A stretch of DNA of 22,933 nt from JBBRUG01 sp038247995 (GTDB lineage: Bacteria; Chloroflexota; Chloroflexia; Chloroflexales; Chloroflexaceae). Where the stretch lies: contig JBBRUG010000051.1 of NCBI GenBank assembly GCA_038247995.1, positions 1 to 22,933 on the forward strand, read 5' to 3'. The translations under genes and the position numbers were made by a program. This document shows, one piece after another, positions 20,870 to 22,933 of this stretch (position 1 is the first letter of the stretch; each line of letters opens with the position of its first letter). The notes beneath the pieces were generated by a model. It saw only the letters and a list, made by a program, of their open reading frames with translations. It had not been told where the DNA came from and ran no database searches.

Positions 20870-20878
20870 CAAAAATCC

Positions 20879-21790
20879 ATGCAACCACCTGCACTCCCAA
20901 TCGAACTCATCGCCGATGAGCCACTGGCCCGCCACACAACCTGGCGGATCGGCGGCCCAGCGCGCTACTACGGCGAGGTGCGTAGCGTCGATGCCGCCCG
21001 CGATCTGGCCGGCTGGGCGGCAGCACAGCGCCTGCCGCTGATCTGGGTTGGCGGCGGTACGAACCTACTCGCACTTGATACAGGGTTCGCGGGTGTGGTG
21101 GCGCGTTACCAGGCGCAGACGTGGCATCTCGCAGAGCATGGCAATGATGCCTTGCTGCACATCGACGCCGGCGCGCCAATGGCCGGCACGGCGCGGCGGA
21201 TCGGCGCGCTGGGTTGGCGGGGGTTAACCTGGGCCGAAGGGGTGCCCGGCACGATCGGTGGGGCGGTGTTCGGGAACGCAGGTTGCTATGGGGGTGATAT
21301 CGCCGGTTTGTTAGCGCAGGTAACGGTGCTGACCAACGGTGTGGTCGAAGAGTGGCCCGCTAGCCGAATGAGCTACGGCTATCGCACCAGCGCCCTGAAG
21401 GAAAGCGTGGCCCAGGGCGAGGTTTCACCGCCGCTCATCCTTGCGGCTACATTACGCCTCACGCACGCCGACCCGGCTGTGCTCCAGGCCGAGATGGCGC
21501 GGATCGCTACCGAGCGCAAAGGCAAAACACCCTGGGGCAGTTCGTGCGGCAGCGTTTTTAAGAACCCGCCCGGTGAAAGCGCTGGACGCCTGATTGAAGC
21601 CGCCGGACTCAAAGGAAGGCGCGTCGGCGGCGCCGAGATTAGCCCCAGACACGCCAACTACATCGTTAACGTGGACAGTGCAACCAGCAACGACGTACTG
21701 GCCCTGATCGCTATTGCGCGTGAAACCGTACTGCATCAGTTTGGAGTGGAGTTGGAATTGGAGGTGCGGGTTGTGTCATCCAGCGAATAG
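20879..21790 (+). CDS. murB: UDP-N-acetylenolpyruvoylglucosamine reductase MurB
   Basis: A 303-aa FAD enzyme that reduces UDP-GlcNAc-enolpyruvate with NADPH to give UDP-MurNAc. FAD-site motifs: TTWRIGGPARYY (20-31), VGGGTNLL (57-64), WAEGVPGTIGGAVFGNAGCY (118-137). Catalytic and substrate residues: YGYRTSALK (166-174, R169), the proton donor S225 in CGSVFKNPPGESAG, and E293/E295 near the C-terminus. The short form, without the large C-terminal insertion of E. coli MurB, is the type II enzyme common in Gram-positive-like lineages. No Shine-Dalgarno sequence is visible before ATG 20879; a perfect hairpin stands there. It ends before a 177-bp repeat region leading to ddl. Confidence 0.95.
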   Translation: MQPPALPIELIADEPLARHTTWRIGGPARYYGEVRSVDAARDLAGWAAAQRLPLIWVGGGTNLLALDTGFAGVVARYQAQTWHLAEHGNDALLHIDAGAPMAGTARRIGALGWRGLTWAEGVPGTIGGAVFGNAGCYGGDIAGLLAQVTVLTNGVVEEWPASRMSYGYRTSALKESVAQGEVSPPLILAATLRLTHADPAVLQAEMARIATERKGKTPWGSSCGSVFKNPPGESAGRLIEAAGLKGRRVGGAEISPRHANYIVNVDSATSNDVLALIAIARETVLHQFGVELELEVRVVSSSE

Positions 21791-21967
21791 ATAGTGCCGC
21801 CCAAGGCGGCGGGGCGGCGGGCGGATGGCGTTGTAGCGTTGTAGGGGCAGCCCCATGTGGCTGTCCGCATGGGCGACCACGAGGGTCACCCGTACGGCGG
21901 GGCGGCGGGCGGCGGGGCGGCGGGCGGATGGCGGTTCGTCCGTACGGCAGATAATCAGGAAAATATT
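21791..21967 (+). repeat. GC-rich interspersed repeat block between murB and ddl
   Basis: A 26-bp GGCGGGC-rich unit occurs exactly at 21805-21830 and 21908-21933, the second copy preceded by a further partial tandem unit. Between them lies a GTAGGGGC element (from 21841) with two imperfect hairpins: GGCAGCC/GGCTGTCC and GGGCGACC/GGTCACCC. CCGTACGGC recurs at 21890-21898 and 21940-21948. No gene is visible. AGGA at 21957-21960 is the ddl ribosome binding site. Confidence 0.85.
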
Positions 21968-22933
21968 ATGGCGAAGCAAACAATTGCAGTTTTATTTGGC
22001 GGTCAGAGCGGCGAACACGAAGTCTCGCTCGTGTCGGCGCAGGCCGTGCTCGCCGCGCTCGACCCGGCAAAATATAATGTACTGCCTGTAGGCATCGCCA
22101 AAGATGGCCGCTGGCAGATTGGCCCGCAGGCGATGAGCGCGCTTCTGGCAGCGGCTGACCCGCAGAAGTTGCCCAGTAGCGCCGGCGAAGCGGACGAATC
22201 CATAGATTACGCAGCTTTCGCAGAACAAGCGCGGCCTGATACGGAGGAGCGCTCTGTAGCGCACATCCTCCCGCCGGGGGTAGATGTGGTCTTCCCGGTG
22301 CTCCACGGCCCCTTCGGCGAGGACGGCACGATCCAGGGCTTGCTGGAATTGGCCGGCGTGCCGTACGTCGGCTGTGGAGTAGCCGCCAGCGCAGTAGGGA
22401 TGGACAAGGCGCTGATGAAGGCCGCCTTCGCCGCCGTCGGTCTGCCGCTCTTGCCCTGGATGCTCGTTCGGCGCGCCGATCTTGCGCGTGACGCCGAGGG
22501 TGTCTACGCCCAGGTCGAGGCCGCTTTGCAGTATCCCGTTTTTGTGAAGCCGGCCAATATGGGCAGCAGCGTCGGCGTGAACAAAGCCAATGATCGCGCT
22601 GAGTTGGTTATGGCGCTTGCCGAAGCCGCCGGCTACGACCGGCGCATCGTGATCGAGCAGGGCATCCCCGCCCGCGAGATCGAGATCAGCGTGCTCGGCA
22701 ACGATACGCCAACCGCCAGCCTTCCCGGTGAAGTTGTGCCCTCCGGCGAGTGGTACGACTACGCGGCCAAGTATCTCGACGGCACATCACAAATGTTCAT
22801 TCCAGCGCCAATCGATGTGGAACTCGCCGAAAAAGTGCACGCTCTCGCCTTGCGCGCCTTCCTGGCGATCGACGGCGCCGGCCTGGCGCGGGTGGACTTT
22901 CTGCTCCACAAAGAAACGGGCGAACTCTGGCTC
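21968..22933 (+). CDS. ddl: D-alanine-D-alanine ligase Ddl (3' end outside window)
   Basis: The first 322 codons of an ATP-grasp ligase that makes the D-Ala-D-Ala used by MurF. Visible: AVLFGGQSGEHEVSLVSA (7-24, with the first-subsite GEHEVS), VFPVLHGPFGEDGTIQG, VGCGVAASAVGMDKALMK, FVKPANMGSSVGVNKAND (ATP site), EWYDYAAKYLDG with Y263 and Y265 (the tyrosine/lysine loop of D-Ala-D-Ala, not D-Ala-D-Lac, ligases) and ARVDFLL. The metal/second D-Ala motif NE.N..PG lies beyond the right edge. Residues about 60-95 form an insertion typical of longer Ddl/VanA-type enzymes. ATG 21968 has AGGA 7 nt upstream. It belongs to the dcw cluster, behind a repeat block. Confidence 0.96.
   Translation, partial: MAKQTIAVLFGGQSGEHEVSLVSAQAVLAALDPAKYNVLPVGIAKDGRWQIGPQAMSALLAAADPQKLPSSAGEADESIDYAAFAEQARPDTEERSVAHILPPGVDVVFPVLHGPFGEDGTIQGLLELAGVPYVGCGVAASAVGMDKALMKAAFAAVGLPLLPWMLVRRADLARDAEGVYAQVEAALQYPVFVKPANMGSSVGVNKANDRAELVMALAEAAGYDRRIVIEQGIPAREIEISVLGNDTPTASLPGEVVPSGEWYDYAAKYLDGTSQMFIPAPIDVELAEKVHALALRAFLAIDGAGLARVDFLLHKETGELWL

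Noticed and set aside
20827..20878. Rho-independent terminator between murC and murB
   Set aside because: The stem is strong but is followed by CAAAAATCC, not a T-run, and the minus strand also lacks one.

Overview
The window looks like a chromosomal segment of a GC-rich bacterium, most likely a filamentous Chloroflexota (Chloroflexus/Roseiflexus/Oscillochloris type). This is inferred from protein style, gene order without murE, firmicute/actinobacterial-type LexA boxes (GAAC-N4-GTTC), and interspersed heptamer arrays and GC-rich palindromic repeats of a kind I associate with this group. No rRNA, tRNA or CRISPR array is visible.

Left part (1-7160), accessory and housekeeping genes. The window opens with the last 42 codons of an IS66-type transposase. 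Next come an MTA/SAH-deaminase-like amidohydrolase (minus) and, divergently, a protein with two DUF3072-like repeats; they share a promoter region built on an inverted repeat. A strong terminator separates that gene from a convergent iron-dependent alcohol dehydrogenase. An orphan NarL-type response regulator and the membrane protease HtpX follow, each preceded by a perfect dyad. Then comes a two-gene minus-strand operon (DUF6504-like protein plus a 79-aa unknown) whose promoter carries two perfect LexA boxes. A small coiled-coil gene is divergent from it, and moaC (minus) ends the region.

Right part (7160-22933), division and cell-wall (dcw) cluster, all on the plus strand: mraZ, rsmH, ftsL-like, ftsI/pbp, murF, mraY, murD, a rhomboid protease, ftsW, murG, an unidentified membrane protein, murC, murB and ddl (cut by the window end). 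It starts from a consensus promoter (TTGAAA-17-TATAAT) followed by three GTGGGG boxes with 10-bp period, the MraZ operator, so the cluster should be autoregulated. Together the genes make UDP-MurNAc-pentapeptide (MurB, C, D, F, Ddl), transfer it to lipid (MraY, MurG) and polymerise and cross-link it at the septum (FtsW, FtsI, FtsL). murE is absent.

The most unusual features are the SOS-controlled two-gene cassette and the repeats that have invaded the dcw cluster. Heptamer arrays form the rsmH stop codon and the ftsI start codon and put a low-complexity insert into MurG. A palindrome lies inside murD, an 18-bp hairpin abuts the murB start, and GC-rich repeats fill the murB-ddl gap.
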